From NCBI RefSeq assembly GCF_002744245.1, contig NZ_NKHG01000051.1, forward strand, positions 1-64,000: a DNA stretch of 64,000 nucleotides, written 5' to 3'. Below are positions 7,675 to 19,715 of the stretch, one piece after another. A program made the position numbers and the translations under genes. This DNA is from Bacillus pumilus (GTDB lineage Bacteria > Bacillota > Bacilli > Bacillales > Bacillaceae). Every line of letters starts with the position of its first letter. Position 1 is the first letter of the stretch. A model generated the notes under the pieces. It did not search any database. It was not told where the DNA came from and saw only the letters and a program-made list of their open reading frames with translations.

Positions 7675-8451
7675 ATGAACGATATTTATCAACATTTTAG
7701 AAAAGACGAACAGCCATTTGTCGACCAAGTGTTAGGCTGGAAAAACATCGCACTCGACCAATATCGATTGAAATTAACAGACTTTCTTGACCCGCGTGAG
7801 CAGTTTATTACCCAGTCTGTGATTCAGCATTCTGATGAACTTGGCATCATGTTTTTTGGCGGGTATGAGAAAGCCGAGCGCAAAAGAGCCCTAATCTATC
7901 CTGATTATTTAGAACCGTCTATTCAGGATTTTGAGCTGTCTTATTTTCAGGTGAACTATGCGAAAAAGTTTATTTCCATTGAACATCCGAAGCTTCTTGG
8001 CTCATTGATTGGGACAGGCTTGAAGCGTCAAAAATTCGGAGATCTGATATTTTCAGAAGAAGATGTGCAGTTTATTTGTACAAGTGATGTAGCCGATTTT
8101 GTTCGAACGCAGCTCACACATGTCGGCAGAGCATCCGTTTCATTAGAGGAAATCAGCCAGACAGATATAAAGCCAGTCATCAGCCAGACCGACATCAAAG
8201 AAGATACGATTTCTTCATTGCGGCTTGATGCTGTATGTGCCGCTGTCAGCCGTCAGTCTCGGCAAAAAGCACAGCTTTTGGTCAAAAATGGACTTGTGAA
8301 AGTAAACTGGAAAGTCACTGAGGACCCTTCCTTTACAATTGGCGAAGGCGATCAGCTCTCTGTGCGGGGATTTGGACGCTTTAGCTTAAAAACGATTGAT
8401 GGGAAGACAAAAAAAGATAAATTTAAAGTAACATTTGAGCTTCTGACATAA
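7675..8451 (+). CDS. ylmH: S4-domain RNA-binding protein YlmH (RqcP)
   Basis: A 258-residue cytosolic protein. An N-terminal RNA-binding-like domain (about 1-160) is followed by an S4 domain (about 182-250, LRLDAVCAAVSRQSRQKAQ). YlmH is known in B. subtilis as RqcP, a cofactor of RqcH in C-terminal tailing of stalled nascent chains; rqcH lies in this window at 32182-33891. Just before the S4 domain is a tandem duplication, ISQTDIKPV then ISQTDIKED, 27 bp apart (8152 and 8179). The start has AAAAGGGGAACA. Confidence 0.9.
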   Translation: MNDIYQHFRKDEQPFVDQVLGWKNIALDQYRLKLTDFLDPREQFITQSVIQHSDELGIMFFGGYEKAERKRALIYPDYLEPSIQDFELSYFQVNYAKKFISIEHPKLLGSLIGTGLKRQKFGDLIFSEEDVQFICTSDVADFVRTQLTHVGRASVSLEEISQTDIKPVISQTDIKEDTISSLRLDAVCAAVSRQSRQKAQLLVKNGLVKVNWKVTEDPSFTIGEGDQLSVRGFGRFSLKTIDGKTKKDKFKVTFELLT

Positions 8452-8478
8452 ACGAACTTGAATCTGGAGGTGGCGAGG

Positions 8479-8973
8479 TTGCCATTAACACCTAATGATA
8501 TTCATAATAAAACGTTCACAAAAAGTTTTCGCGGCTATGACGAGGATGAAGTAAATGAGTTTTTAAGCCAAGTACGTAAAGATTACGAAATCGTGCTTCG
8601 TAAAAAGAACGAGCTTGAAGACAAAGTCAACGAGCTTGATGAAAGACTAGGTCATTTTGCAACAATTGAAGAAACATTAAACAAATCGATTCTTGTTGCG
8701 CAGGAAGCAGCAGAAGATGTGAAACGTCATTCTGACAAAGAAGCAAAATTGATTATTCGTGAAGCCGAGAAAAATGCAGACCGTATTATCAACGAAGCGC
8801 TATCAAAATCAAGAAAGATTGCGATGGAAATCGAAGAGCTGAAGAAACAGTCGAAGGTCTTTAGAACGCGTTTCCAAATGCTCATCGAAGCCCAGCTTGA
8901 TCTTCTGAAAAATGACGATTGGGATCATTTGCTGGAATATGAAGTGGATGCTGTCTTTGACGAAAAAGAATAA
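8479..8973 (+). CDS. divIVA: Cell division/polarity protein DivIVA
   Basis: The 164-residue protein has an N-terminal lipid-binding domain (PLTPNDIHNKTFTKSFRGYD) and a long coiled coil. DivIVA recognises curved membrane at poles and septa, recruits MinJ/MinCD, and tethers the chromosome during sporulation. I chose TTG 8479 because GGAGGTGG at 8466-8473 is 5 bp upstream and the length then equals the B. subtilis protein. The longer TTG start at 8458 would put the ribosome binding site inside the gene. Confidence 0.93.
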   Translation: MPLTPNDIHNKTFTKSFRGYDEDEVNEFLSQVRKDYEIVLRKKNELEDKVNELDERLGHFATIEETLNKSILVAQEAAEDVKRHSDKEAKLIIREAEKNADRIINEALSKSRKIAMEIEELKKQSKVFRTRFQMLIEAQLDLLKNDDWDHLLEYEVDAVFDEKE

Positions 8974-8983
8974 GCGCATCATC

Positions 8984-9013
8984 TTGACATGACGTGCACA
9001 TGTTGCATATAAT
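8984..9013 (+). promoter_or_regulatory. Sigma-A promoter of ileS
   Basis: TTGACA (8984-8989), an 18-bp spacer and TATAAT (9008-9013) give two perfect hexamers. It lies directly upstream of the T-box leader. Confidence 0.85.
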
Positions 9014-9019
9014 ACCATC

Positions 9020-9291
9020 ATAAATTAACAAGAGATAAACGTTTGAAAGGGACACTCGCAGTTGTTATATGCGTAATAAAGCGAATCAGGGATGGTGGAA
9101 GCCTGACATTACGAAGCGCTGCAATGAGATCACCCCTTTAGTTCCTTTTCTGAAATGAACCAGTAAGAAAAGGCGTCTGATCACGTTACGATTTTAGAGT
9201 GGATAAGCGACTGTTTCATATCGCTTGTCTAAAAGGGTGGTACCGCGAGATAAGCCTTCTCGTCCCTTATGGGATGAGAGGGCTTTTTTTA
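9020..9291 (+). ncRNA. T-box leader of ileS with terminator
   Basis: The T-box consensus AAAAGGGTGGTACCGCG is at 9231-9247. It is followed by a terminator whose arms are at about 9252-9266 and 9271-9285, with seven T after. The upstream stem I region holds GGGATGGTGGAAGCCTG near 9090. A likely specifier codon AUC (Ile) is at 9129-9131, in GAGATCACC. Uncharged tRNA-Ile would stabilise the antiterminator and let ileS be transcribed. The 356-bp gap between divIVA and ileS is entirely this promoter, leader and the ileS ribosome binding site. Confidence 0.92.
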
Positions 9292-9329
9292 TTGTTTTTT
9301 AATACGAATTTGCATGTGGAGGAATGGGT

Positions 9330-12095
9330 ATGAACTACAAAGACACCTTATTAATGCCGAAAACAGAATTCCCGATGAGAGGGAACTTGCCAAACAAAGA
9401 GCCTGAAATCCAAGAACAGTGGGCAGAAAAAGACATCTATCAAATGGTCTTAGAGCGGACAAGAGGACGCCCGACCTTTATTTTGCATGATGGACCTCCA
9501 TATGCGAATGGTGACATTCATATGGGACACGCACTCAATAAGATCCTAAAAGATTTTATTGTTCGTTTTAAATCAATGAATGGGTTCCACGCACCGTACG
9601 TACCGGGCTGGGATACACACGGCTTACCGATTGAAACAGCCCTCACTAAAAACAAAAAAGTGAAACGAAAAGAAATGTCTACAGCAGAATTCCGCAAACT
9701 ATGCGAAGAGTATGCTTGGAAGCAAATCGAAGGTCAGCGCAACCAGTTTAAACGATTAGGCGTAAGAGCAGACTGGGATAATCCATATGTGACATTAAAG
9801 CCTGAATACGAAGCGCAGCAAATTCTTGTCTTTGGTGAAATGGCGAAAAGAGGCTATATCTACAAAGGGCTGAAGCCTGTGAACTGGTCTCCTTCAAGTG
9901 AATCAGCACTCGCTGAAGCGGAAATTGAATATAAAGACAAACGTTCACCATCTATTTACGTATCATTTAAAGTGAAAGATGGCAAAGACGTACTTGAAAA
10001 CGATGAACAATTCATCATCTGGACAACAACACCTTGGACGCTTCCTGCAAACCTTGGTATTTGCGTTCATCCAAACCTAGAGTACAGTGTGCTCCAAGTT
10101 GATACTGAGCGATATGTCGTCGCATCTGAGCTAGCTGAACAAGTGGCAAAAACACTTGGCTTTGAAGATTACGAAGTCGTGAAAACACTAAAAGGAAAAG
10201 AATTAGACAACATCGTGGCAGAGCACCCTATTTACGGCAGAGACTCTCTCGTGATGCTCGGCGATCACGTAACAACTGATGCAGGAACAGGCTGTGTTCA
10301 CACAGCACCAGGCCACGGGGAAGATGACTTTATTGTCAGTATGAAATACGGTCTTGATGTGCTATGTCCAGTAGATGAAAAAGGTGTCATGGCAGAAGAA
10401 GCACCTGGTTTTGAAGGACTATTCTACGAGGATGCCAATAAAGCCATCACAGAACAGCTTGAAGCAAAAGGCGCGCTGAAAAAGCTCGACTTTATCACGC
10501 ACTCCTACCCGCATGACTGGAGAACGAAAAAGCCAACGATTTATCGTGCGACCGCTCAGTGGTTTGCTTCGATTAAAGATTTCAGAGAAGCTTTATTAGA
10601 CAATATTAAAGAAACGAAATGGGTGCCAGCATGGGGTGAAACACGCCTATTTAATATGGTGCGTGACAGAGGTGACTGGTGCATTTCAAGACAGCGTGTA
10701 TGGGGCGTTCCAATTCCGGTCTTCTATGCGGAAAATGGTGAGCCGGTCATCACAGACGAAACGATTCAGCACGTATCTCAGTTATTTAGAGAACATGGCT
10801 CGAATGTTTGGTTTGAAAAAGAAGCGAAGGAATTATTGCCAGAAGGCTTTACACATCCAGGTAGTCCAAATGGCGAATTCACAAAAGAGAAGGACATCAT
10901 GGATGTATGGTTTGATTCAGGTTCTTCTCATCAAGCGGTTCTAGAAGAAAGAGATGACCTTGTTCGCCCGGCAGACCTTTACCTTGAAGGCTCTGACCAA
11001 TATCGTGGCTGGTTTAACTCATCATTGTCAACAGCGGTTGCTGTCACTGGAAAAGCACCATATAAAGGTGTCCTAAGCCATGGCTTCACGCTTGATAAAG
11101 AAGGACGCAAGATGAGTAAATCATTAGGCAATACGATTGATCCGACGAAGGTGGCTAAGCAGCTTGGTGCGGAGATTCTTAGACTATGGGTGTCTTCTGT
11201 TAACTATCAAGCCGATCACCCAGTATCTGATGATATTTTAAAACAAGTAGCAGAAGTATATCGTAAAATTCGTAACACCTTCCGCTTCCTGCATGGTAAC
11301 CTATTTGACTTTGATCCAGCAGTCAATGCAGTGCCAGTAGAAGAGCTTCGTGAAGTGGATCAATATATCTTGATCAAATTAAACAAATTGATTGATAAAG
11401 TGAAAAAAGCATATGATGATTACGAATTTGCTGTCGTGTATCATGCGATTCACAATTTCTGTACGATTGAGTTAAGCTCATTCTATCTCGATTTTGCAAA
11501 AGATGTGGTGTACATTGAGCATGCCGATCATCCGGACCGCCGCAGCATGCAGACTGTCTTCTACGAAACATTAATGGCGTTGGTGAAGCTGACTGCACCA
11601 ATTCTTCCGCACACAGCTGATGAATTATGGAGCCACTTAAGCTTTGTTGAAGAGCCAAGTGTTCAGCTAACAGATATGCCAGAAGGTGTTGCTGTTCCTC
11701 AAGCAGATTCGACAGAAACGAAGTTCGACCGCTTTATGGAAGTACGTGATGATGTTCTTAAAGCGCTAGAAATTGCGCGTAACGAGAAGGTCATCGGACG
11801 TTCACTTGAAGCAAGTGTGACACTTTATGCGACAGATGAAGTAAAAGACCTTCTTGCATCCATTCAAGAAGATGTCAAGCAGCTCTTTATCATCTCAGAA
11901 TTAACGGTAGAAGATGAGCAGAATGCAGATGCATCAGCGTCTGAATACACATCAGGACGTATTGTTGTTCAAAAAGCAGAAGGAGAACTGTGCGAGCGTT
12001 CTCGCATTATTTCAAAAGATGTTGGTGCAAATCCGAAATATCCAACATTGTCGCTTAAAAATGCTGAAATCGTGGAGAAATATTACCAGAATTAA
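9330..12095 (+). CDS. ileS: Isoleucyl-tRNA synthetase
   Basis: From ATG 9330 the protein has 921 residues, the usual bacterial type 1 length; TGGAGG at 9317-9322 is 7 bp away, whereas the ATG at 9324 is only 1 bp away. The class I motifs are HMGH (near residue 65) and KMSKS (near 597), with an editing domain between them ([25 protein letters not shown]-type region). Oddly, the C-terminal zinc knuckle, normally CxxC-x16-CxxC, reads CERS at 888-891 and SLKN at 908-911. Only one of the four cysteines remains. The frame is intact there, so this is substitution, not a frameshift. Confidence 0.96.
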   Translation: MNYKDTLLMPKTEFPMRGNLPNKEPEIQEQWAEKDIYQMVLERTRGRPTFILHDGPPYANGDIHMGHALNKILKDFIVRFKSMNGFHAPYVPGWDTHGLPIETALTKNKKVKRKEMSTAEFRKLCEEYAWKQIEGQRNQFKRLGVRADWDNPYVTLKPEYEAQQILVFGEMAKRGYIYKGLKPVNWSPSSESALAEAEIEYKDKRSPSIYVSFKVKDGKDVLENDEQFIIWTTTPWTLPANLGICVHPNLEYSVLQVDTERYVVASELAEQVAKTLGFEDYEVVKTLKGKELDNIVAEHPIYGRDSLVMLGDHVTTDAGTGCVHTAPGHGEDDFIVSMKYGLDVLCPVDEKGVMAEEAPGFEGLFYEDANKAITEQLEAKGALKKLDFITHSYPHDWRTKKPTIYRATAQWFASIKDFREALLDNIKETKWVPAWGETRLFNMVRDRGDWCISRQRVWGVPIPVFYAENGEPVITDETIQHVSQLFREHGSNVWFEKEAKELLPEGFTHPGSPNGEFTKEKDIMDVWFDSGSSHQAVLEERDDLVRPADLYLEGSDQYRGWFNSSLSTAVAVTGKAPYKGVLSHGFTLDKEGRKMSKSLGNTIDPTKVAKQLGAEILRLWVSSVNYQADHPVSDDILKQVAEVYRKIRNTFRFLHGNLFDFDPAVNAVPVEELREVDQYILIKLNKLIDKVKKAYDDYEFAVVYHAIHNFCTIELSSFYLDFAKDVVYIEHADHPDRRSMQTVFYETLMALVKLTAPILPHTADELWSHLSFVEEPSVQLTDMPEGVAVPQADSTETKFDRFMEVRDDVLKALEIARNEKVIGRSLEASVTLYATDEVKDLLASIQEDVKQLFIISELTVEDEQNADASASEYTSGRIVVQKAEGELCERSRIISKDVGANPKYPTLSLKNAEIVEKYYQN

Positions 12096-12115
12096 CAGTG
12101 CGGCATCACCAATTA

Positions 12116-12146
12116 GCGCCCCGCAATACGCGGGGTGTTTTCTTAT
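12116..12146 (+). terminator. Terminator of ileS
   Basis: The stem CCCCGC / GCGGGG, extended by a C-G and a G-U pair, has a 5-nt loop and is followed by TGTTTTCTT. Confidence 0.8.
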
Positions 12147-12255
12147 TTAAGAAAATGACAGCGTTTAGAACGAAAGGAAAAATCTTATGGCTTTAAAGTG
12201 AACAGGCAGGGTAACAATATGATTATCACGACAGGGCAGGAGTTGAAATAGCGAC

Positions 12256-12630
12256 ATGAATGGCGATCTAGACACGATTTACATGGAACTCCTTCAAATG
12301 AAAGAAGAACTGCAATCTAAACTGTTTGAATATGCATCATTTCGTTCACCCGCTGAACATGTCACTTTCAATCAAGCGAAAACGACAACGCTTCTTTACC
12401 ACATAAAAGAAGAGCTGCAAGATGTTTCGCTCGCAATTGCAAAAATTGAACAAGGAACCTATGGCATATGTGAGGCGACAGGTCACACAATCCCGCTTGA
12501 ACAAATGGGTATGCTTCCTACAGCCCGCACGACTGACGACTTTTTATATCATAAGCAATACGAGAAAAAAGCATTCACCCCTTATCCTCATGAATCAAAT
12601 GATTCTCATTTTGAAGCCTTCCACATGTAG
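12256..12630 (+). CDS. ylyA: DksA/TraR-like protein YlyA
   Basis: A 124-residue protein with a helical N-terminal coiled coil (about 5-70) and a degenerate DksA-type zinc-finger region (YGICEATGHTIPLEQM). Only one cysteine is left of the usual four. In B. subtilis, YlyA binds RNA polymerase and modulates SigG-dependent forespore genes. The position between ileS and lspA is as in B. subtilis. The ribosome binding site (GGCAGGAG) is moderate. Confidence 0.85.
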   Translation: MNGDLDTIYMELLQMKEELQSKLFEYASFRSPAEHVTFNQAKTTTLLYHIKEELQDVSLAIAKIEQGTYGICEATGHTIPLEQMGMLPTARTTDDFLYHKQYEKKAFTPYPHESNDSHFEAFHM

Positions 12631-12640
12631 GGAGGTTTTT
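12617..12640 (+). terminator. Terminator-like hairpin at the end of ylyA
   Basis: The stem CCTTCC / GGGAGG (one G-U pair) with a 7-nt loop is followed by five T and overlaps the ylyA stop codon. Confidence 0.5.
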
Positions 12641-12659
12641 GTCTGTCAACGGAAGTTTC

Positions 12660-12688
12660 TTTACTCCTTCCTGTTTTCTTGATAAAAT
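12660..12688 (+). promoter_or_regulatory. Probable sigma-A promoter of lspA
   Basis: TTTACT (12660-12665), a 17-bp spacer and TAAAAT (12683-12688) lie 37 bp before the GTG start of lspA. Confidence 0.55.
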
Positions 12689-12724
12689 GCTTAAAGATCA
12701 AAGTATGAAGTTGGAGGAACGTGT

Positions 12725-13192
12725 GTGTTCTATTACATAATCGCATTCGTTATAATTTGTTTAGATCAATTAACAAAATGGCTCATTGTCAAACATATGA
12801 TGCTTGGAGATTCTATTCCAGTAATTGATGGATTCTTTTATATCACGTCTCACCGAAATTCAGGAGCCGCATGGGGCATTCTCCAAGGGCAAATGTGGTT
12901 TTTCTATGTGATCACACTCGTTGTTATTGCGGGAATTATCTATTACTTGCAAAAACATGGACAAAAGGACAAGCTGCTTGGTGTAGCACTAGCCTTAATG
13001 CTTGGCGGAGCGATTGGAAACTTTATCGACCGCATTTTCCGTCAGGAAGTGGTTGATTTCGCTCATTTCGTATTTGGGGATTATCATTACCCAATCTTTA
13101 ACATTGCAGATTCTTCTTTATGTGTAGGGGTTATTCTGCTTTTCATTCAAATGCTGTTAGATGGAAAGAAAAATAAGGAGTCAACTACATGA
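12725..13192 (+). CDS. lspA: Lipoprotein signal peptidase (signal peptidase II)
   Basis: A 155-residue membrane aspartyl protease that cleaves diacylglyceryl-modified prolipoproteins at the lipobox cysteine. Four transmembrane helices are visible. The conserved boxes are [18 protein letters not shown] and FNIADSSL, with the two catalytic aspartates in the last two. It starts with GTG 7 bp after GGAGG. It overlaps rluD by 4 bp (ATGA). Confidence 0.95.
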   Translation: MFYYIIAFVIICLDQLTKWLIVKHMMLGDSIPVIDGFFYITSHRNSGAAWGILQGQMWFFYVITLVVIAGIIYYLQKHGQKDKLLGVALALMLGGAIGNFIDRIFRQEVVDFAHFVFGDYHYPIFNIADSSLCVGVILLFIQMLLDGKKNKESTT

Positions 13193-14103
13193 ATCAAGTA
13201 AACATTGCCGTTTCAGAAGAACAAACGAGTGAACGGCTTGATAAATTTTTAAGCACGACAAAACCAGAATGGTCAAGAACCCAGGTCCAGCAGTGGGTCA
13301 AGGACGGGCGGATCAAAGTAAATGGGAAGCAAGTAAAAGCCAATTATAAGGTCCAAGCTGAAGATCAAATCAAAGTGGAGATTCCAGATCCAGAAGCACT
13401 TGATGTAGAAGCAGAACCGATGGATCTTGATATTTATTATGAGGATGAAGACGTATTAGTGGTGAATAAACCACGAGGTATGGTCGTTCATCCAGCACCA
13501 GGTCATGTGTCAGGAACGCTTGTGAATGGTCTTATGGCACATTGCAATGACTTATCAGGCATTAATGGCGTCATGAGACCAGGAATTGTCCACCGAATTG
13601 ATAAGGATACGTCTGGGCTCTTAATGGTTGCTAAAAATGATATGGCGCACGAATCACTCGTCAATCAATTGGTTGCCAAGAGTGTGACAAGAAAATACAC
13701 CGCCGTTGTCCATGGCATCATCCAGCATGATACAGGAACAATTGATGCACCAATTGGCAGAGATAAAAAAGACCGCCAAAGCATGACCGTTACAAAAGAA
13801 AACGCAAAGCAGGCGGTTACTCATTTTGACGTGATTGAACGCTTTCAAGATTTCACCCTTGTAGAATGCCGTCTTGAAACAGGAAGAACACACCAAATTC
13901 GTGTTCATATGAAATATATTGGCTATCCTCTTGCAGGAGACCCGAAATATGGTCCGAGAAAAACAGTCGATTTCAATGGGCAGCTGCTGCATGCAGGTGT
14001 TTTAGGATTTGATCATCCTAGAACAAGAGAATACATGGAGTTCACAGCACCAATTCCAGCTGATATGCAGGCTTTTATCGAGTCATTAAGAAATAACGAT
14101 TGA
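13189..14103 (+). CDS. ylyB: 23S rRNA pseudouridine synthase, RluD family (YlyB)
   Basis: A 304-residue RluA/RluD-family enzyme. An N-terminal S4 domain (about 14-75) binds RNA. The catalytic domain carries [16 protein letters not shown] around residues 135-150, which holds the nucleophilic aspartate. Conserved [12 protein letters not shown] is near residue 230. It probably forms pseudouridines in 23S rRNA helix 69, as E. coli RluD does. It is translationally coupled to lspA. Its stop overlaps the pyr operon promoter. Confidence 0.92.
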   Translation: MNQVNIAVSEEQTSERLDKFLSTTKPEWSRTQVQQWVKDGRIKVNGKQVKANYKVQAEDQIKVEIPDPEALDVEAEPMDLDIYYEDEDVLVVNKPRGMVVHPAPGHVSGTLVNGLMAHCNDLSGINGVMRPGIVHRIDKDTSGLLMVAKNDMAHESLVNQLVAKSVTRKYTAVVHGIIQHDTGTIDAPIGRDKKDRQSMTVTKENAKQAVTHFDVIERFQDFTLVECRLETGRTHQIRVHMKYIGYPLAGDPKYGPRKTVDFNGQLLHAGVLGFDHPRTREYMEFTAPIPADMQAFIESLRNND

Positions 14104-14128
14104 CAGGCCTTTCTTTTTTTGAAATAAT
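14100..14128 (+). promoter_or_regulatory. Promoter of the pyr operon
   Basis: TTGACA (14100-14105) and AATAAT (14123-14128) are 17 bp apart, at the end of ylyB and just before the first PyrR leader. Confidence 0.7.
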
Positions 14129-14139
14129 AAACGAAGAAA

Positions 14140-14252
14140 TGGAGATTCTTTAAAACAGTCCAGAGAGGCTGAGAAGGATAACGGATCAATTTGTGCACGT
14201 GTATGCACAAATGAACGCCCCTCTCTGCCCTTTGCAGAAGGGGCTTTTTATT
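14140..14252 (+). promoter_or_regulatory. PyrR attenuator 1 (upstream of pyrR)
   Basis: The PyrR-binding loop consensus AGTCCAGAGAGGCT lies at 14157-14170. A terminator follows at about 14218-14248 (GCCCCTCTCTGC paired with GCAGAAGGGGC, then T5). With UMP, PyrR binds the loop and prevents the antiterminator, so transcription stops before pyrR. Confidence 0.9.
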
Positions 14253-14270
14253 TGTCAAAAAGAGGTGTGA

Positions 14271-14816
<546 letters not shown>

Positions 14817-14825
14817 CCTTTTTAA

Positions 14826-14939
14826 ATGCATTCCAGAGAGTTTGCAAAGAGGGCAATAACAGAGACACCACTCACACGGCTACATGACGTGTATGGTTTT
14901 TCTAGGCCTCTTTGCGCATACTCGCAAAGAGGCTTTTTT
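14826..14939 (+). promoter_or_regulatory. PyrR attenuator 2 (pyrR-pyrP)
   Basis: The binding loop ATTCCAGAGAGTTT is at 14830-14843. The terminator GCCTCTTTGCG / CGCAAAGAGGC with six T is at 14906-14939. The segment GTTTGCAAAGAGG after the loop can pair with the terminator arm to form the antiterminator. Confidence 0.9.
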
Positions 14940-14971
14940 CATGAAAAAAGGACACATCTAGGAGGAAAATC

Positions 14972-16290
14972 ATGAGTCAGCAAAAAGCCAATTTAGGCAT
15001 TCGAGATATTCCAAAACCGTTCACATGGCTATCACTTAGCCTCCAGCATTTGTTTGCCATGTTTGGTGCGACCATTCTTGTACCAAAAATCATTGACATG
15101 AGTCCAGCCGTTGCGCTCATTTCAAGTGGTGTTGGAACCATTGTTTACTTAATCATCACGAGAGGACAAATTCCGGCGTATCTTGGATCATCCTTTGCCT
15201 TTATCGCCCCCATACTGAATGTCAAAGCCACAGGCGGTCCAGGAGCTGCGATGGTTGGTGCATTCATGGCGGGTGTGGCTTATGCTCTCATTGCATTATT
15301 CATTAAATGGCTAGGCACAGGCTGGCTGATGAAGCTACTGCCGCCGGTCGTTGTAGGACCAGTTATTATGGTCATTGGACTCGGATTAGCTGGAACAGCT
15401 GTCAACATGGCGATGTATGTTGATCCGAATGCGACTGAGCTTGTTTACAGCCTAAAGCACTTAATGGTAGCCGGCTTTACACTAGCTGTCACCATTATCA
15501 GCATGATTTTCCTCAGAGGATTCCTTAGCCTGATTCCAGTATTAATCGGTATTATCAGCGGCTATCTCTTTGCCTTAACACAAGGCATCGTGAATTTCCA
15601 GCCGGTCATTGACGCAAAATGGTTTGCTGTACCAGACTTTGTCGTACCATTTGTCGACTATACACCGGCTGTCACCTTGAGCATTCTCACAGTGATGGTG
15701 CCGGTTGCCTTTGTGACCATGTCTGAGCACATCGGCCACCAAGTGGTGTTAAGCAAGGTCGTAGGGCAAGATTTTATTAAAAAGCCAGGACTTCACCGCT
15801 CCATTTTAGGAGACAGTGCGGCGACCATTTTCGCTTCACTCATTGGTGGACCGCCAACAACGACTTATGGGGAGAACATTGGCGTTCTTGCCATCACAAG
15901 AGTGTTTAGTATCTTCGTCATCGGCGGAGCAGCAGTGTTTGCGATCTGCTTCGGCTTTGTTGGGAAAATTTCAGCATTAATCAGTACCGTTCCGTCCGCA
16001 GTCATGGGAGGCGTTTCGTTCCTGCTCTTTGGAATCATTGCCTCGAGCGGCCTGAGAATCCTGATTGATCATAAAGTGAATTTTGAAGAAAAGCGCAATC
16101 TCATTATTGCATCTGTCATCTTAGTCATTGGAATTGGCGGGGCATTCATTGAGGTGAAACAAATCAATCTGACATTATCCGGAATGGCACTCGCTGCGAT
16201 TACGGGCGTCTTGTTAAACCTAATCCTACCGCATCAGAAGGCAGAGGAAGACGAGTCAAATGAATCGAATACAGAAAACCTTTTAAAAGA

Positions 16291-16300
<10 letters not shown>
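14972..16300 (+). CDS. pyrP: Uracil permease PyrP
   Basis: A 442-residue NCS2-family membrane transporter with about 12-14 hydrophobic segments that brings uracil in with protons. Family motifs include PAYLGSSFAFIAP near residue 70 and GGPPTTTYGENIGVLAITR near residue 290. The ribosome binding site is AGGAGGAAA. It lies between the second and third PyrR attenuators, so uptake falls when UMP is plentiful. The PyrR loop of the third attenuator overlaps its last codons. Confidence 0.95.
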
Positions 16301-18620
<2,320 letters not shown>

Positions 18621-18624
<4 letters not shown>

Positions 18625-19715
18625 AGAGACGCTTAGTGCTAGAAAACGGAACAGTATTTGAAGGAACAGGCTTTGGCAGCTTAGAACCGTCAGTTGGGGA
18701 AGTCGTCTTTAACACAGGGATGACAGGCTATCAAGAAATTTTGTCTGACCCATCGTACTGCGGACAAATTGTCACACTTACTTACCCGCTCATCGGCAAC
18801 TATGGCATTAACCGTGATGATTTTGAATCGATCACACCGTTTGTGAAAGGGCTGATTGTGAAAGAGCTTTGTGAAAAGCCCTCAAACTGGCGCTCTTCTT
18901 ACTCACTAGATGAATATTTAAAAATGAAAAACATTCCGGGTCTTAGCGGAATTGATACACGTAAACTGACAAGAATGATCAGAAGCGCAGGGACATTAAG
19001 AGGGGCTTTTGCAGGGCCAGATGAACAAGTGGATGATGTTGTGCGCCGCCTTCAAACACTGCAGCTGCCAACAGATCAAGTAAGTCAAGTATCTGTGAAA
19101 AATGCGTATCCAAGCCCAGGAAGAGGAAAAAGAATCGTGCTTGTAGACTTTGGCATGAAGCACGGTATTTTGCGCGAGCTCAATAAGCGTGACTGTGATG
19201 TCATTGTGGTGCCATACAACATCACTGCAGATGAAGTGTTGCAGTTAAAGCCTGACGGTATCATGCTTTCAAATGGCCCTGGGGACCCAGTTGATGTACC
19301 AGAAGCTGTCGAAATGATTCAGCAATTAATTGGGAGGGTACCACTCTTTGGCATTTGCCTAGGACATCAGCTATTCGCTCTTGCGTGCGGCGCAAGTACA
19401 GAAAAAATGAAATTTGGTCATAGAGGATCAAATCACCCAGTCAAAGAACTAGCAACTGGCAAGGTGACCCTGACATCTCAAAACCATGGCTACACAGTAA
19501 GTGCGATTAATGAAGACTTGCTTGAAGTCACGCATATTGCGCTAAACGACAACACAATCGAAGGATTAAAACATAAAGAAGCGCCAGCATTCACTGTACA
19601 GTATCACCCAGAAGCGTCACCAGGTCCAGAAGACGCAAACTACTTATTTGACGAGTTCATGGAAATGATTCAAACGACTGAGAAAGAAGGGGAAGAAGTA
19701 TGCCAAAACGCGTAG
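18621..19715 (+). CDS. pyrAA: Carbamoyl-phosphate synthase, small (glutaminase) chain, pyrimidine-specific
   Basis: A 364-residue protein. The C-terminal class I glutamine amidotransferase domain has its catalytic cysteine in [15 protein letters not shown] and the His/Glu pair in [11 protein letters not shown]. It releases ammonia from glutamine and channels it to PyrAB. It overlaps pyrC by 4 bp and pyrAB by 16 bp. The location within pyr identifies the pyrimidine-regulated isozyme, not the arginine one. Confidence 0.95.

Noticed and set aside
12422-12682. Open frame overlapping ylyA in another frame
   Set aside because: It has no ribosome binding site and overlaps a recognised gene; its start lies within ylyA.
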